Positions 57,501-64,000 of a stretch of DNA of 64,000 nucleotides are shown here, piece after piece. Numbering within the stretch: position 1 is the first letter of the stretch; every line of letters begins with the position of its first letter. This stretch comes from Agrypnia vestita (lineage: Eukaryota; Arthropoda; Insecta; Trichoptera; Phryganeidae). The notes below the pieces were generated by a model. It did no database searches and was not told the origin of the DNA. It saw only the letters and a program-made list of their open reading frames with translations. A program made the translations under genes and the position numbers. Where the stretch lies: NCBI GenBank assembly GCA_016648135.1, contig JADDOH010002101.1:1-64000 (forward strand), in the 5' to 3' direction.

Positions 57501-60500
57501 GGTGAAGACTTTTAAGCAGCTTGTATATCTCACATGCCATATTTAATCAACCATAAAATATAATGCCGAGACAAACGAGACATCACGAAGTATCCTTTGT
57601 AGGAACTAATAGTAATAACTATGCATTATATTCATCGTTAACATGCATGTATCACCTTGGAAACAAATTTTCTGAATTTGTAGACATTTTTCGTTATAGG
57701 AGCGAATTAAAGAATTAATTAGACTTAGAATATACCAATAAAATTAATTACAGTTTAATGGAGTACACTTTTACTTATGTTTTGTTCCCCATGAATTATA
57801 TATATTTATTTCTTTTAAAGTATCCTAATTATTGTTAATTCCCTTTTAAATATGTTTCGATTTTATCTTTTGTATTTATTTCTTTTGTTTTATTTTATCT
57901 TATTTATCTGGTATATTGGTTTAATTATCTTTATTTTAAAGGTCTCTAATTATGACTGTTTGCTTGTGTTCGAATCATCGTTTATATATATTTTTCATTT
58001 GTATTGTTCATTTTATATTGTTTGTGTTCTATTTATTTAATTATTTTTAATTATTAACCTACTGTAAACCTAACCTAACACAAAGGTATATAAAAAACCT
58101 TTTAATTTTCTTGTACTGTAAAAGCCCACTAGGGCGTTTATTATTAATGAATAAAAAAAAAATATATATAGGTAGATATCAGATCTAGTAATACACAATA
58201 TAATACAGAACTAGTTTCATAAATGTATCTTTTCATAGCTCACCACGCCTCTTATAGGGCTGGCTGTTTGATTGAGTTGCGGGTTGTGTAATTTTTTCAC
58301 AATTATCAATCAATCATTCATTTATTCGAGATAATTTTAAAGTTAGAGTAGGTAGGGAAACGGTATTGGTATGATTTAGTACGATTTTGATACGATTAAA
58401 GTAGATAATTACATATGTTAAAGTATTATTGTTTTGCAACGAGCGCTGCTTTAAAGACATATTAATTTTAGAACACTGTTAATAAATGCATAAAGAAGGC
58501 ACTGTTAATCCATAAAGAACAAATAAATTATTAAAATTTTGCCATGGAGTTGGTTAGCAACTATTATTGTGTCATCAGCTTTACTGGCTTGGGGTTCGGT
58601 TTTAATCTTTTTTCTTTTATATTTTGTCTTTTAATAACCACTAAAATGTATTTGATCTCTTAATTAAACAAATTTTTACCATTTGTGGTAGTTAATTTTC
58701 TAATACGTCTTTTTAATTCCACTTCACTCGATTTTCGGTAGAAATTTTTTCACAAGGAAAAAAAATTTTACCTTGGCAACCCAAAATAATGAAATGACAA
58801 CTGAACTGAAACAACTGAAAGGTTATCCCCTGTCCCCACTGAAAGATCAGATCTACGCAAAAGGAGAAATGCTTATCTGAATGATAAGCCTTCTTCTAAA
58901 AAACCTAGAGAAACCATTACGGCAACGAACACACCTTCAGATTGTGGTCCGTTTACTGTGCATGTTCAAAAAATTACCGGAGGTGACAAATCCTCGTCCA
59001 TTCACCCCATCCGTTTTGGTAACTTTTTATTCCGGAATATAATTAAAAATATTTCTCCCTGGGTAGGTTAGGCCCTTGGAAAATTTAAAGTCTCTGTGCA
59101 ATTTAAATATTATATTTATTTTTTATTTATTTAAATATAAATTTAAATATATAAAATATATCTACAAATGAATTATGCTACTCTTCTTTTACATTATATT
59201 ATTACATTAGATAATTACAAAGACACAAAATCTGTCACTATTCAATGGCTTCCATCACAATCGGTGGTCGTAAATTTTGAAAGACAAAATCTTCCAAAAC
59301 ATATGTATTTAATAAAATTCTCTTCTAGTGGAACAATATGTGTTTCCCACTTTTCAATGTTTTTCCTGCTGTAGGTTTGGACACACGAAAACTGCATGCC
59401 GAAGTAGTTCCCGTTGTTTTAAGTGCGGCGCTGCACATCTGTACTGCAAAATTGTATTGTTTACCTACTTGCCTCAACAGTTCTAATAATGCCACGAATT
59501 TTCTTTGTCCTGAGTTTATCAGACAAAAAATATCAAACGTAACAGTATGTGGTATTGGAGTATTTTCGAAATATTTCTTATTTAGAGCCATCAAAATATT
59601 TTTCTTCAGCAAAATTCTCCTTTGCGGAAAAACTTTCTCATCATCTCCGACTAATTTACCTCCGTGTCCACTCTTCTCGCAAGTTCTTTGGGAAAAATTG
59701 TATCTATAAAACCCACTTCCCAAAAGAAAAGTATTTTTATTTTTCGTACCCCAAGAACATTTCAGCCTTCTCATCTTTCTAATGATCAATTCACATTAAA
59801 TTCACTATACATTTGTCCCAATGGTAATTCCCAATCCTAAGCGTAACTCTAATGGAGTTCCATTCCTTTAAAACGATAATTCTCTATACTTTAATAACAA
59901 TAATTTCTCTGATATCGTTCAAACATTATTAACTTAACTTAAAATATTATTTCTCAAAATAAAATACCGTCCACGCTGCCGAAATAATTTCAAACATATA
60001 GAATTCTCTCCTAAAAATGGCAGTTATTCTTCAATGCAACACTTGATGCGTTGTTTCTTATCGAATTAATCTTCTGTATTTATTAACGAATTACTCAATT
60101 TATTAATTATATATAAATATAGCACTTGTCTAAAATCACTTGTGAGTTTATGACTACTTACTTACAACTACCTACAGTTGTTGTCATCAACGGGTTATTA
60201 TATAAAATAAATCAATATTTGTTTATATAAATAATTAAAATATGTCATTCCACAAAGTTCTCTCGAATTTCTTATCGAATTAATCTTTTTTATTTAGAGA
60301 CATGTTTTAAGCAGAATTTAATTCGCTTTCATTCGGTTTTCACAGTTCTTCGCTGCTCCGCGAGGGGTGGCTCTATTTTCTATCTAAAAATCATCATTTC
60401 TAGAGTTTTTACTTTTTCTCTACATGTTTTTTCGCAAAGAAACAAGCACAAACATAATTATTCTACACCAAATCAGGAATTATTTTCAAACGATATTAAT

Positions 60501-61633
60501 TTCTTCTCCGCGATGCTAAAAACGGCGCTCGAAAAGCTGGGTTCCTAAATAATCACACTTGGGTGACGTCATTATAATAAAGCAGTATAGGTGAAAATTA
60601 GTCATTCCTAGAAGCATCCACCCTGTACAAAGAAGAAGTTTGAATGACGTCAGATGAAAAATTCTGCATACGGGCCTTTTTCTTGCATAGATATAGAGAA
60701 TTTATGACGTAAACTTTGTATTCATGGGTTAAATTATTATTAACTTCGTTCGAAACAAAGTCTCTTCAATTAAAAATACATTTTTGTAATAAAGTGCAAC
60801 TTATTTACTAAGACATTATACTTTTCAAGTGTAATCAGTATAACTTTTTCATAATTGTTACGAAATTTACGAGCACGCAATAATTTTTTTAAACAGCTAA
60901 ATATTGGGGATTAGCACTGGAACAAGACCGCGTACCAAAAAAATTACGTTAGTTCATATCTATGTATTTTGATGGTCTGCGATTGTATCCTGATGAAGGG
61001 ATCACTGTCTCCGAAACATTTTGGTTATTTAAAAAGTAGTGGTTTTATACAGAAAGTTTTATTTTTTTAATTGTATAACATTAAATTAATAATCTAAAAA
61101 TTATCTCTTTATGGTGCGTAAGAATAACTTACCGGTTGCAGGAAAAATCTGTCCTTCAAAGAAGCTTCCTGTGAAAAATACGGATTCAGCACAACACTGT
61201 TATCTGTACACGGATTTCCGAACACCATACCGAAGATGTGATCGGCCTTCAGCATCGGAAGCTTCCTGTCCAGGGAGTACACCGGGGGCCTGAAGGGGCT
61301 CACCAGGGCGTCCTGACTATCGGCGCACCACCTCCCCATCATCGCCTGCCCGGGCGGACAGCACTTCCTGATGCAGGACTTGATGGAGCAGATGCAGCCT
61401 CTGGTGCGATTAGTTCCGTTTTCGTCTTCGTGGACGAATCGATTATTTTCCGAGTAGACCAGTCCATCGTGCATTATCGAACCAGATTCTAACACAACTC
61501 CTTCTGTTATGTCGATGCTCATGTAGAAGTCGCAAGGATCTTCAGCAGTTATAGACGACAGAAGAGCACACATTAAATATAAAAGTATCGAACTTTTTGA
61601 AATGTGTTTGTTCGTCGTATGTTTCAGAAACAT
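45507..61633 (-). CDS. mthl: Methuselah-like GPCR B (8 coding exons)
   Basis: Tandem paralogue of receptor A. Coding exons: 61133-61633, 56050-56263, 53728-53925, 51223-51301, 48912-49099, 46531-46702, 46202-46387, 45507-45579. Total 1611 bp, 536 residues, no internal stop; all internal phases equal those of A. Exons 1 and 3-7 are the same length as in A. Exon 2 is two codons longer in the acidic linker, and exon 8 four codons shorter. Exon 1 is about 83% identical in protein by eye, and all ten ectodomain cysteines, [21 protein letters not shown] and NFIRPNFG are kept. The GC donor of intron 2 is also kept. Conserved frame across eight exons argues that both genes are functional. Ligand unknown. 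Introns hold insertions not found in A. Confidence 0.88.
45990..46165 (-). repeat. tRNA-derived SINE sequences, nested
   Basis: A newer head (minus strand, A box GTGTAGAGCGG, B box GGGTTCAAGCCC at 46025-46065) interrupts the older one shared with 18555-18665. The cloverleaf is too short and mismatched for a working tRNA. Confidence 0.45.
46202..46387 (-). CDS. mthl: receptor B exon 7 (TM6-TM7)
   Basis: 186 bp; MGINWMAELLSFILGG and [18 protein letters not shown]. Donor GTAAAG, acceptor TTTATAG. Confidence 0.88.
46531..46702 (-). CDS. mthl: receptor B exon 6 (TM5 and third loop)
   Basis: 172 bp; QLVYFYLPEIVLFVCNLTLF and loop ending DNEKQR. It has a glutamate inside TM5 (PEIVL) where A has valine. 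Confidence 0.88.
46765..46845 (-). repeat. Penelope-like remnant (family 1, shared with A)
   Basis: Matches 19895-19960 (CTCAATGTTTCGGATG, AAGGACCATCATTAAGAT). Confidence 0.5.
46959..47580. mobile_element. hAT-type MITE with ATCGATAT arrays (copy B only)
   Basis: TAGGGATGGGTAAA at 46959 and its complement ending at 47580, flanked by AGTCACCC (46951-46958, 47581-47588), an 8-bp target duplication. The interior is a degenerate array of AAAAAATATCGATAT units in both orientations plus CGCCGGAAAAAA units. Reading frames inside are low-complexity artefacts. Confidence 0.8.
47589..48342 (+). other. non-coding, possible 5' region of retroelement ORF
   Basis: Unique to copy B (insert about 46850-48880 in intron 5). 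No coding recognised. Confidence 0.3.
48343..48804 (+). pseudogene. possible non-LTR retrotransposon ORF1 start
   Basis: A 153-residue frame with a predicted helical middle (AGALQAEIERRRGCLEVCKK... IKGLEKTVAED), then a YAKAAS motif and SAILIYPQNPEG. Such order is seen at the start of R1-like ORF1 proteins; the zinc knuckles are missing. It ends at a stop just before sequence shared with copy A resumes. Tentative. Confidence 0.3.
48912..49099 (-). CDS. mthl: receptor B exon 5 (TM4 and second outer loop)
   Basis: 188 bp; [37 protein letters not shown]. Same boundaries as A. Confidence 0.88.
49500..50040 (+). repeat. SINE-like repeat with tandem ~115-127-bp units
   Basis: Three units, each CGCCGGGT(C/T)CTAA...AATTTG...GTAGATTT...AAATATATC plus a purine-rich GGGGAGGG spacer, starting at about 49682, 49798 and 49925. 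Related to 51630-52130 and 38240-38360. Confidence 0.55.
50041..50640 (-). mobile_element. LINE RT fragment (copy B only)
   Basis: The minus frame reads FVKAFE (for F-KAFD), LLASYHQNRNQYVSYV, SGVPQGSNLGPLLFPIFINN, then shifted SNVKYLGVRF. Reverse-transcriptase fingers and palm pieces with frameshifts; not functional. Confidence 0.7.
50938..51130 (+). ncRNA. hammerhead-like motif (family 5) with repeat tail
   Basis: Stem I CCC/GGG; CTGAAGA 50941-50947; T; hairpin GAACAG...; GAAACGTC 50967-50974; then GGGAGT. The tail (CAACTGACGCGGG, TA repeat) matches 41110-41170. Confidence 0.45.
51223..51301 (-). CDS. mthl: receptor B exon 4 (TM3)
   Basis: 79 bp; [20 protein letters not shown] and IWWTF. 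Boundaries as in A. Confidence 0.88.
51625..52130 (+). repeat. SINE-like repeat, fuller copy
   Basis: Begins ACTAGCTGTTACTACCTTGC and ends GACATTGAGTTTTATAGGTA then TAGAT. It holds three internal units with GCAAAATTTGGGT and CGGTGTAGATTT. The start/end style matches short retroelements widespread in arthropods. Confidence 0.55.
52493..52860 (-). mobile_element. LINE ORF2 fragment
   Basis: RRIGKSWAAFGKLKHIFFEN, AFDSCIPPVMTYGLETMALT and TQRSMERSMLGVSLRDRIRN are typical of RTE/CR1-type endonuclease-reverse transcriptases. 5' and catalytic parts absent. Confidence 0.75.
53728..53925 (-). CDS. mthl: receptor B exon 3 (TM1-TM2)
   Basis: 198 bp; [20 protein letters not shown] and LQGKVLMSYLVG. Donor GTGAGT. 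Confidence 0.88.
54213..54766 (+). mobile_element. Penelope-like element, 5'-truncated (copy B only)
   Basis: Flanked by a 13-bp duplication ATCTGTTCTATAT (54200-54212, 54767-54779). It contains the GIY-YIG frame and ends in the family 1 terminal sequence (GGATCCGAAACGTCGGCCCG ... CACAAACTTGAAGA), which ties the dispersed repeats to a Penelope-like parent. In this copy the CTGATGA box is removed by a deletion between two CCCTG repeats. Confidence 0.85.
54236..54727 (+). pseudogene. GIY-YIG endonuclease domain of Penelope-like element
   Basis: 163 residues: GVYRLDCQDC (GIY position), KVYVGQTARTIFKRVNEHKR (YIG position, catalytic Arg and His), ALAEHFLDTGHHF, then EALEIYKHP-NINRDDG. This is the C-terminal nicking endonuclease of Penelope-like retroelements. 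The reverse transcriptase is missing; upstream residues FKIKDMLRSAKDRD are open, so truncation lies near 54213. The frame runs on into terminal-repeat sequence. Confidence 0.8.
55200..55720 (-). mobile_element. BEL/Pao LTR-retrotransposon integrase fragment
   Basis: Two minus frames: FVCLSTKAVHLELVADVSVE, VSRRGLPSLVRSDCGTNYVG, then NHGGLFEVAVKSAKTHARRV, RLTFEEL and DLEVLTPGH. The second Asp (SDCGTN) and the Glu of GGLFE are kept; the first part and the LTRs are absent, and a frame break separates the halves. A perfect 18-bp palindrome (55228-55245/55249-55266) lies at its end. Copy B only. Confidence 0.8.
55745..55860 (+). repeat. hammerhead-like repeat (family 2)
   Basis: CCTGAAGCAGAGAACATTAT then TCTCGAAACATGTAGATT, followed by AATAAAGTGGTGAAATCAAA as at 23700. 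The last A of CTGANGA is C here. Confidence 0.5.
56050..56263 (-). CDS. mthl: receptor B exon 2 (end of ectodomain, start of TM1)
   Basis: 214 bp with the same TAG-GCGAGT GC donor as copy A. Encodes [29 protein letters not shown] and VDPDNDNDVVFNVFFI. Confidence 0.85.
56300..56900 (+). mobile_element. LINE RT N-terminal fragment
   Basis: Broken frames give RPIALLSSINKIVERFIINK, HPMQHGFHKQK, and ALFIDFKKAFDTLNHDTLLT (reverse-transcriptase motif with DFKKAFD), ending WFSEYLRSR. Several stops. Confidence 0.65.
57000..57172 (+). mobile_element. LTR fragment, same family as 17146-17480
   Basis: TATAAAAAGCCTCG box, ATCTCACTTCTCTGTGGCTT, AATAAATTCTGTC and end GCGACTTCATCCTCAGTAAC A. Boundaries approximate; no target duplication seen. 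Confidence 0.5.
57550..58165 (+). mobile_element. LINE 3' end with A-rich tail
   Basis: A tail frame ...SFVGTNSNNYALYSSLTCMY HLGNKFSEF precedes a T-rich 3' UTR and GGGCGTTTATTATTAATGAA then (A)n. Typical LINE termination. Confidence 0.5.
58166..58779. other. intron 1 of receptor B, unassigned
   Basis: AT-rich; nothing recognised. Confidence 0.35.
58780..59790 (+). mobile_element. LINE ORF1 (gag-like) fragment
   Basis: Across frameshifts: GPFTVHVQKITGG, IHPIRFGNFLF, WLPSQSVVVNFERQNLPKHM, the CCHC knuckle CFSCCRFGHTKTAC, a second degraded knuckle (RCFKCGAAH), and CPEFIRQK. This is the RNA-binding ORF1 protein of a Jockey-like LINE, inactive here. Confidence 0.7.
59791..60985. other. intron 1 of receptor B, unassigned
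   Basis: AT-rich. 60740-60850 matches 32160-32265 of copy A. No gene supported. Confidence 0.4.
60987..61030 (+). ncRNA. hammerhead-like motif (family 4, copy B)
   Basis: CTGATGA 60990-60996, A, weakened hairpin GGGATCACTGTCTCC, GAAACATT. Decayed relative to 32341. Confidence 0.35.
61133..61633 (-). CDS. mthl: receptor B exon 1 (signal peptide and ectodomain)
   Basis: 501 bp as in A. Signal peptide with [19 protein letters not shown], then [37 protein letters not shown]. Most of the roughly 29 differences from A lie on the ectodomain surface region, none at cysteines. Confidence 0.88.
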
Positions 61634-61745
61634 GATGATATATTAAAAGCACTATTTAATATTGAATAAGTTCTTTAGAAACAATACTAAGCTCATTTTT
61701 ATGTTAAAACACTCTTCATAACTGGCACCATTGATAGATTCTAAT

Positions 61746-61783
61746 AACTGACCAACTGCAACTTCAACTGCATTAGATATATT
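61746..61783 (-). promoter_or_regulatory. candidate core promoter, receptor B
   Basis: Minus strand TATATCTAAT (61781) lies 30 bp before TCAGTT (61751), the spacing of an arthropod TATA-initiator promoter. About 110-150 bp upstream of the ATG. Unproven. Confidence 0.35.
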
Positions 61784-62149
61784 TTCGCTCTGTTGGATCT
61801 AATGTATAAGCACTAGCAGCAATGAAACCGAATGAGAATGTGAGTAAACACTCTATCCACAAATAACAACTATCGCTAGGGTGGAGACAAAACCGTTTCT
61901 GCATATTTTTCCATTCCAAATTTTTGATTCAAATTATTTTATCTTCAGTTTATTTCATATTTATTATATATATACCATATCAACTATTATTAGAAAACTA
62001 TATATTAAAAATGTCCCATAGAGACGAAATTATATTTTTTTATGGGAAAGTAGGTAGTCAGGAAGTCTTTGGCTGTTCATTTTGCTTACGCCCTTACTGT
62101 GTTCTTTGAAAAATTTTAGCTCAAAATATCCTGAATATTGTTAGAAGTG

Positions 62150-62690
62150 TACTGACATTAATGTAGACGATGAAGATGACTGAAATGCCGGACACGTTTG
62201 AAAGAAAAGTGTTGCGAAGAATCTGTGGACCGGCGAAATAAAGGAATCAGTGACTCATTCGCCACAACAATGAACTGTAAACTATATATGAGGCTCCTGG
62301 CATATCACCACAACCACAACAATGAACTGTACAATATATATCAGGCCCCTGGGATATCACCACAACCACAACAATGAACTGTACAATATAAATCAGGCCC
62401 CTGGCATATCACCACAACCACAACAATGAACTGTACAATATATATTACGCCCCTGGGTTATCCACCACAACCACAACAATGAACTGTACAATATATATCA
62501 GGCCCCTGGCATATCAACCCACACGAAGCTCCTCTGGTTGAGATGGGCTGGACATGTACAAAGACTGGTAGATTAATGACCGGACGAATGAAAGATTAAT
62601 CCTAAGATAGGAGGGTGAAGTGAGAAGGGACGCAGTGCAACTACTCCAGGTGGCGAGTTGGAGGGAATTATTCGCATTATTTCTTAACAA
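62150..62690 (+). mobile_element. LINE 3' fragment (copy B, unsplit)
   Basis: MTEMPDTFERKVLRRICGPA and the tail W-EDEV-like sequence at 62610-62660. It is the undisrupted partner of 33790-33965 plus 35757-35960, apart from its internal tandem expansion. Confidence 0.65.
62260..62515 (+). repeat. tandem repeat, ~52 bp x 5
   Basis: CACAACAATGAACTGTACAA then TATATATCAGGCCCCTGGCA recurs with period 52-53 (AATGAACTGT at 62269, 62321, 62373, 62425, 62478). Copy A has a single unit. Confidence 0.8.
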
Positions 62691-62799
62691 TTTTTAAACT
62701 AAGCTATGTTTGCGATATGAACATAAAACTAGAACTTCTTCTTCAAATATAGCAAAATTATTTTGTGGTGACATAATTACAATTAGTATAAAGTAACTT

Positions 62800-62900
62800 T
62801 GTAAACACCACTTTTTTATTGAAATAAATTCAACATGTTTCGAAGCCAATGGCTTTTTCGTCAGGATAACAAAAATAAAATTAAAAGATCGAAATATAGA
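62800..62900 (-). repeat. hammerhead-like repeat (family 6)
   Basis: Minus strand CTGACGA (62864-62858), hairpin AAGCC-ATT-GGCTT, C, GAAACATGT (62841-62833), then ATTTATTTCAATAAAAAAGT and TTTACAAAGTTACTTT. Confidence 0.5.
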
Positions 62901-64000
62901 TAATCAAAATATTAAAAAAGTTATATATGGAAAATGAATAATATAAAGTACCCACATAACTTGAAAATAAATTTAAAAGATAGCTGTTTGCAAAAAGGAC
63001 CTGATTATTTATAACATTCAATTTACTATTAACACTCTTTCGTATTTCCAAAATTTCTAATTTATCAAACTGTGATTCTGTATAAATTGTATGTAAAATT
63101 TGTAAACCCTTATTAATATCAATTATCTTGGTGATTTATTATTTTTATTGATTTAATTTAACACTTGACATATTAAACTATTATTTTATTGGAAAGTTTT
63201 TGGAAAATAGCATAAAATGGCTGCGTTATGGCTATTTCTATAAAACTCCTTGTCCTTGACCGAAATGAGAAACTTTCTCCGATGCGTGTGCGTCCGAGAC
63301 AGAAAAGAACACCATGTAGGTACTTATTAAAAAATTAAATATGTAAAATGTAGCATATGGATTTTTAATCCGGTAAATCTAATTTTAATTCTGTCTTGTT
63401 CTCTGTCTTGAGCTTAACGTGCACCAGGAAATATAGTAACACGGCCCTTGTAAATTTTTTTTTCAAAAAATTTTCAATAAAATATATGCTTTAATAAGTT
63501 TAAAAATATATATTAATCACCTCCTTGGTAAAAATCATCTAATTTCGACCAAAATTTTACTTTCCCATGGTGATGTAACCCCTTAAAGCTTTCTAAACCA
63601 ATAAACTTCGACCCTACTATGATCAAAGCTTGAAAACGTAAATCTATTCTACCCCACAGCATATTTTCAAATCCTACTTTTTCGAAGTTCAAAAACTTTA
63701 TCTGGTCCACCCTAAAATACACAGTATTACACTTATGTTAATATATGCAAGCACATGAATCGAAAGTAAACCAATTTTCTCTGCTCAATGTATTTTGCAT
63801 TAATCCATCAGATAAACAGACGAAAATAGACCTCGTTGAAGGTGGTCGTTTTTTAAATTCTTTTTACAGGTAAACGTCGTTTTGCGCCGCACACTGTGAT
63901 ATATTCTAAATCTAGCGGAACTTAATACAATGTATACTAATTTAATTTTTAATAGATTTTTATGAAACTTTTCCTGAATGTTCATAAATATATTCTTTAT
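62901..64000. other. non-coding flank
   Basis: 63170-63835 matches 36540-37120. Beyond 63840 the similarity to copy A stops. No gene supported. Confidence 0.4.

Larger units (their letters stand above)
42540..63840. repeat. tandem segmental duplication, copy B
   Basis: Direct-orientation partner of 16230-37130, separated from it by about 5.4 kb. It holds the second receptor gene and has its own later insertions. Confidence 0.85.

Noticed and set aside
57852..58040. Hydrophobic 62-residue frame resembling a membrane protein
   Set aside because: It lies in the T-rich 3' UTR of a LINE end; composition alone explains the hydrophobicity.
61238..61492. Plus-strand 84-residue frame
   Set aside because: Antisense of receptor B exon 1 with no features of its own.

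Overview
The window is AT-rich, intron-bearing eukaryotic DNA from an insect. The evidence is two multi-exon Methuselah-family receptor genes, a C2H2 zinc-finger exon, and a dense mix of mariner, piggyBac, hAT, Jockey/CR1-like LINE, BEL/Pao, LTR and Penelope-like sequences. I cannot name the order. There is no bacterial, CRISPR or rRNA signal.

Left part (1-16.2 kb). The last exon of a C2H2 zinc-finger gene (195-1003) enters from the left edge. A second, related gene lies at 9120-10979: an acidic exon with VKSEP-SP motifs, then a terminal exon whose zinc-finger array appears to have been lost. Between them are a basic repeat protein of unknown role (6104-6784) and an internally deleted piggyBac element with TTAA target duplications (7651-8677). 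A hAT-type element with an 8-bp target duplication lies at 14728-15707.

Right part (16.2-64 kb). About 21 kb is duplicated in direct tandem: copy A about 16.23-37.13 kb and copy B about 42.54-63.84 kb. Each copy holds one apparently intact minus-strand Methuselah-like class B GPCR gene with eight coding exons (A 18015-33368, 538 aa; B 45507-61633, 536 aa). Exon phases and nearly all exon lengths match, and intron 2 has a GC donor in both. The interval between copies (37.1-42.5 kb) holds LINE fragments, a GC-rich patch and a hammerhead-like repeat.

The duplication dates the mobile elements. Those in both copies are older: LINE tails at 33.79/62.15 kb and 16.28/42.56 kb, a Penelope remnant at 19.9/46.77 kb, a hammerhead-like cassette at 32.34/60.99 kb, and a tRNA-derived SINE at 18.56/46.12 kb. 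Those in one copy are younger, and the other copy often shows the empty site: a mariner (33966-35756) that itself carries a Penelope insertion, a TTAA element, and a solo LTR with a GATC duplication.

The most unusual theme is a set of dispersed, often inverted repeats sharing CTGANGA, a hairpin, GAAA and a short palindrome such as ACGT or ACATGT. This is a hammerhead-ribozyme-like layout. At least seven sequence families are present, one linked to a GIY-YIG endonuclease reading frame of a Penelope-like element at 54213-54766. All features were read by eye; no alignment or folding program was run.
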